NCBI GenBank assembly: GCA_020634935.1
Contig: JACKAT010000013.1
Coordinates: 1-64,000, forward strand
Reading direction: 5' to 3'
Source of the DNA: Anaerolineales bacterium
GTDB lineage: Bacteria; Chloroflexota; Anaerolineae; 4572-78; J111
Length of the DNA stretch: 64,000 nucleotides
The notes below the pieces were generated by a model. It saw only the letters and a list, made by a program, of their open reading frames with translations, did not search any database and was not told the origin of the DNA. The translations under genes were made by a program, and so were the position numbers. The stretch's first letter is position 1. Every line of letters starts with the position of its first letter. Of the stretch, positions 61,035-64,000 are shown one piece after another.

Positions 61035-61766
61035 CTAGGTAACCACCAGCGCGTTTTGCAACGTGGCGGTAGCCAGCCGTGTTTTACCAAAGCGTCGGCG
61101 CAGTTCTAACTTATAAGCACCGGCGGCTAAGCCATCCGGCACTCGAAAGATGACGGTTCGATTACTGTCGGTTTGCACGTAATCCGTCACCCGAATCGGG
61201 GTGCGGTCCGCCAGCAAGCCGGTTTCATCGGCCATCGGGATCAGAAATACGCCTTGCTCCGGATCGGCCGGGTCAAACCGAAGTTTGTCCCCATCCAGAC
61301 GAGCATTATAAGTGGGTGTGAGAACGGTATTGGGATCGCTGTTGTGAAGATTGGTATAACTATCCAGCCGAGGCACCGGTTGCACCGATTGACCCCGCTT
61401 TAAGGTCACGGTCTTGTTGTTGATCGCCTGCCGTAGGCCCGGCCCTAGTGAGACCGAGGCGCTCAGGGTATGGCGATCTTCATCAAATTGGTCATTCTCA
61501 TCGGTAAAGATGCCTTTGGCCGATAGCTTATAATGAACCAAATTGGTGACAACCCGCTTGCCTTGCAGCAGAGCACGGATAATCGTTTTCTCTTGGCTTT
61601 CCAGAAACGCCCGCATGTCTGTCTTGGTGAGTGTGGAGTGATGCCACGCCATCTCTTCCAGCAGATCTTCCTGCGTTAAGGTATCAGAATGCTTGATTTT
61701 TGCGTGGTACGTTTCTTCGCCCTCAGCTTTATAGTTGCTTTTTACTACGTGTAATTGTGCATTCAT
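61035..61766 (-). CDS. HU-like plus DUF4469 (Ig-like) protein
   Basis: 243 residues from the ATG at 61766; an in-frame start at 61814 adds a non-conserved stretch. The first about 110 residues match the HU-like DNA-binding fold of this family (TLTQEDLLEEMAWHHSTLTK, IIRALLQGKRVVTNLVHYKL, DDRHTLSASVSLGPGLR-like segment). After a linker, PRLDSYTNLHNSDPNTVLTP and RLDGDKLRFDPADPEQGVFL mark DUF4469, an Ig-like C-terminal domain. Families of this type are mostly known from Bacteroidetes. The function is unknown; nucleoid or chromatin-like binding is possible. Has its own terminator. Confidence 0.85.
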   Translation of the reverse strand: MNAQLHVVKSNYKAEGEETYHAKIKHSDTLTQEDLLEEMAWHHSTLTKTDMRAFLESQEKTIIRALLQGKRVVTNLVHYKLSAKGIFTDENDQFDEDRHTLSASVSLGPGLRQAINNKTVTLKRGQSVQPVPRLDSYTNLHNSDPNTVLTPTYNARLDGDKLRFDPADPEQGVFLIPMADETGLLADRTPIRVTDYVQTDSNRTVIFRVPDGLAAGAYKLELRRRFGKTRLATATLQNALVVT

Positions 61767-62726
61767 ATGTTTTTCCGTTTCAAGTTCATGTAAGTTGATA
61801 GGAAATCTGCACAAGCTGCAACCTTAATGATGTTAGGATACCTTATGTCGCCTTAAAAAGGAAGGGACTTTTTTCCCTAATTTATTTGCCCGAAAGTCCC
61901 TATGACTTTGCCCGAAGGTCACATGGGAATTATGAAGGATGAATGATGAATGATGAAGGGGAGGGAGACGAACATAACGTCTCGAACCGCTAAGGCCGCT
62001 GAAGACCCTGAAACCGCTGATTTTTCAACCGAACCCATCATTAACCGTGGCTTCTGGAGCGACGGCCGTTACGAGACGACGGTTCAGCGATGTCATTTTT
62101 TCTCAGCGCCTTCAGTGATTCGAGCTTGCCCCCAGATGACATGCGCCCGTTGGGGGGGAACGACCGCTTGTCACTTTCAGCCGACCCCAGTACAATAGCG
62201 GCATCCATTTCTAACCAACCAACCAACTAACTAACCAACTAACTAACTCAAGTTGCCACCTTGACGTCCAAACGGGGAGTAAGAAGTAGGGAGTAGAGGG
62301 CAAAAAACGGCTTACTTCCTACTCCTTACTCCATACTCCTGGCGGGCTTATGCCTGTAACGTTGGTTTTTAGTGATGTCTGAGCAAGGTAGCCACTCAAT
62401 GTCATTAAGTTTAGACCGGAGTCGAGGCTTCAGCCGGCTAAAGCCTCGACTCCATTACACTCACTTAATGACATTGGGTAGCAACTGGGTTAACTACTAT
62501 TTTCAAAGGAGTCCGACAGTCTCAGATGAGACGACACCGGCAATGAAAATATAGGAGCGACAAAGCTGGCTTTGTCATACTGACGGTCAGGTCAAAGTAA
62601 ACTTTGACGCTCCAGGTCGTTATTTTCAAGGGAGTGCGACAGAACCTCGGTACAGCAACGACAATGAAAATTCCGTAGGACAAACTTAAGTTTGTCCTCC
62701 AAACCCATTTTCAAAGGAGCACGGCA
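61767..62726. other. 960-bp repeat-rich leader of ppc
   Basis: 61815-62240 shows direct repeats (TTTGCCCGAAAGTC / TTTGCCCGAAGGTC) but no gene. 62245-62493 is a compound palindrome: outer arms AACTCAAGTTGCCACCTTG and GGGTAGCAACTGGGTTAA, with two different inner palindromes (62277-62341 rich in TAGGGAGTA/TACTCC, and ATGTCATTAAG/CTTAATGACAT at 62399-62474). 62499-62719 is the UTR repeat block. Confidence 0.65.
62499..62719 (+). repeat. UTR repeat block before ppc
   Basis: In order: ATTTTCA...TGAAAAT element (62499-62550); GGAGCGACAAAG...CTTTGACGCTCC palindrome (62554-62613); second ATTTTCA...TGAAAAT element (62622-62671); 26-bp palindrome (62675-62700, one mismatch); and a left end ATTTTCAAAGGAG (62707-62719) that provides the Shine-Dalgarno, eight bases before the ATG. 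The second half is nearly identical to the leader at 33024-33121. Confidence 0.85.
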
Positions 62727-64000
62727 ATGATTATCAACCGCTTGCGTGAGGCCACCGTGGCTAAGATACACGAAGATTTAGCGTTTGTTATGGGCTGTTT
62801 TCGAGAAGTCCTGGCGGACCTGGCTGAGCCGGAGTTGGCCCGGCGCTTACCCTGGCCCCAGGAGCCTGAGGCTGAGCCGCCGGCGAGCCTGCACCAACCA
62901 CGCCGAACGGCTCAGGCGTATTCCATCGCCTTTCAACTGCTGAACATGGTTGAGGAGAATGCCGCCGTCCAGACGCGGCGCATGGTTGAAGCGGAAGGGA
63001 ACCTGGCCGAGGTGTCGGGCCTGTGGCAGCAGAACCTGCACCGGCTGAAAGAACAGGGCTTGACAGACCGCCATATCGCCGCCAATCTGGCCCAAATTCG
63101 GGTCGAACCGGTGCTGACGGCCCACCCGACCGAGGCCAAACGGGCAACGGTGCTGGAGCATCACCGGCGGTTGTACCTGCTGCTGGTCCGGCGCGAGAAT
63201 CAAATTTGGACGCCGTCCGAACAGGCAGCGATTCGGACGGCGGTTAAGGTGGAGCTGGAGCGGCTGTGGCGAACCGGCGAGATCTATCTGGAAAAGCCGG
63301 ATGTCGCCTCGGAGCGGCGGAACATTATCTACTATCTGCACAATGTCTTCCCGCTGGTGCTGCCGGAGCTGGATCGCCGCCTGCGCTACGCCTGGCAGGC
63401 GATGGGCTTCGACCCCAGCTTGCTGGAGACGCCCTTCCACCTGCCCCGGCTCTCGTTCGGCAACTGGGTCGGCGGCGACCGGGACGGCCATCCCCTGGTC
63501 ACCGCCACGGTCACCCAAGAGACCCTGGCCGACCTCCGCCAAACAGCGCTGCGGCTGCTCCGGCAGCAGTTGATCGACTTGGCTGTGCGCCTCAGTTTAT
63601 CCGAACATCTTCAAGCCCCGCCCCGGCCCCTCCTTGATTGGTTGGGCGACACCACTCACGGCCTGGGCGAGGCCGGCCGGCTGGCGCTGGCCCGGAACCC
63701 GGAAGAACCCTGGCGGCAAGGGGTCAATGTGATGATGGCCAAGCTGCCGCTGGAAACGGCGGAGACGCCGGCCGCCCACACCTACGGCGCGGCGGCTGAG
63801 CTAATCGCCGACCTGACTCACCTGCGGCAAAACCTGCTGGCCGTCAACGCCCACCGCCTGGTCCAGGCGGACCTGGACCCCCTGATCAGAACCGTTCAGA
63901 CGTTTGGCTTTCATCTGGCGGCGTTGGATATTCGCCAAAACAGCCGCTTTCACGATTTGGCGGTGGCCCAATTGCTGGCGGCAGCCGGCTTGGCTGGGGC
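62727..64000 (+). CDS. ppc: Phosphoenolpyruvate carboxylase (5' part, cut by window edge)
   Basis: Adds bicarbonate to PEP to form oxaloacetate, refilling the TCA cycle. The open frame runs to the end of the window (about 424 codons; family length is about 900). Catalytic motif VLTAHPTE with H133 and the substrate-binding FGNWVGGDRDGHP are present, as is the later FHLAALDIRQNSRFH near the cut. ATG at 62727 follows the repeat-derived AAAGGAG. The C-terminal half, with the GxGGR motif and allosteric site, is outside. Confidence 0.95.
   Translation, partial: MIINRLREATVAKIHEDLAFVMGCFREVLADLAEPELARRLPWPQEPEAEPPASLHQPRRTAQAYSIAFQLLNMVEENAAVQTRRMVEAEGNLAEVSGLWQQNLHRLKEQGLTDRHIAANLAQIRVEPVLTAHPTEAKRATVLEHHRRLYLLLVRRENQIWTPSEQAAIRTAVKVELERLWRTGEIYLEKPDVASERRNIIYYLHNVFPLVLPELDRRLRYAWQAMGFDPSLLETPFHLPRLSFGNWVGGDRDGHPLVTATVTQETLADLRQTALRLLRQQLIDLAVRLSLSEHLQAPPRPLLDWLGDTTHGLGEAGRLALARNPEEPWRQGVNVMMAKLPLETAETPAAHTYGAAAELIADLTHLRQNLLAVNAHRLVQADLDPLIRTVQTFGFHLAALDIRQNSRFHDLAVAQLLAAAGLAG

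Noticed and set aside
62847..63542. 231-residue minus-strand open frame
   Set aside because: Opposite the start of ppc, whose catalytic motifs are unmistakable on the plus strand.
1..64000. tRNA, rRNA or known riboswitch genes
   Set aside because: Scanning gaps for T-arm-like GTTCGAATC motifs and long conserved RNA features found none; short hairpins seen are explained by palindromic repeats.

Overview
The window looks like part of a chromosome from a Chloroflexota bacterium, probably Anaerolineae-like. I infer this from the mix of gene families (GT39-type membrane glycosyltransferases, DUF4469 proteins, DUF3037/HipA_2 pairs, GAF-PAS hybrid kinases, KamA with ATP-grasp) and the moderately GC-rich coding style. 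No rRNA or tRNA was seen to confirm it. Coding density is normal inside operons, but the gaps are unusually rich in palindromic and tandem repeats.

Layout. 1-2.7 kb: the conserved dnaX-ybaB-recR operon (minus strand). 2.9-7.8 kb: surE, an AEC-family carrier, a large GT39-type membrane protein and a 3-hydroxybutyrate dehydrogenase. 8.3-13.5 kb: a hydroxy-acid oxidation locus, with a GlcD-like flavoprotein followed by a FadR-type regulator and lutABC. The regulator has a clear promoter and an operator-like palindrome. 13.9-22.1 kb: accessory genes, including an EAD-FGE-like protein, an amine oxidase, a HipA-like kinase with DUF3037, a probable membrane pseudokinase and a LamG-like protein. 22.1-29.8 kb: repeat-rich DNA around a Tat-exported sulfatase, an orphan gene and a 7TM-PAS protein. 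29.8-32.7 kb: a hybrid sensor lacking its ATPase domain, coupled to a REC-LuxR regulator. 33.1-39.1 kb: an NTF2-like protein, then a compact set of Npt-like transporter, HAMP sensor, ATP-grasp ligase and lysine 2,3-aminomutase. 39.3-43.5 kb: a small secreted protein, ApbE, a ferric-reductase-like membrane protein and an OmpR/histidine-kinase pair. 43.8-45.7 kb: KDG kinase and KDPG aldolase with a decayed SDR gene. 46.2-52.3 kb: an MFS-HEAT fusion, HAD hydrolase, AI-2E-type permease, ABM-like monooxygenase, GNAT and ParB-like protein. 52.4-60.3 kb: two ChrB-type proteins around an MFS carrier, a CorC-domain relic, a Crp regulator, a PRC-barrel protein, an FtsX-type permease and a cytochrome b561. 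60.5-64 kb: a minisatellite, a DUF4469 protein and the first two thirds or less of PEP carboxylase, cut by the window edge.

Functionally the window joins hydroxy-acid and sugar-acid catabolism (glcD/lutABC, bdhA, kdgK/eda) and anaplerosis (ppc) with membrane redox proteins and several signalling devices. The two strongest candidates for undescribed biology are (a) the kamA-ATP-grasp-transporter-sensor cluster, which suggests a beta-lysine-derived small molecule, and (b) the intergenic repeat system. In the repeats, palindromic modules nest inside one another, share outer ends with interchangeable cores, and in at least three cases supply the Shine-Dalgarno sequence of the downstream gene.
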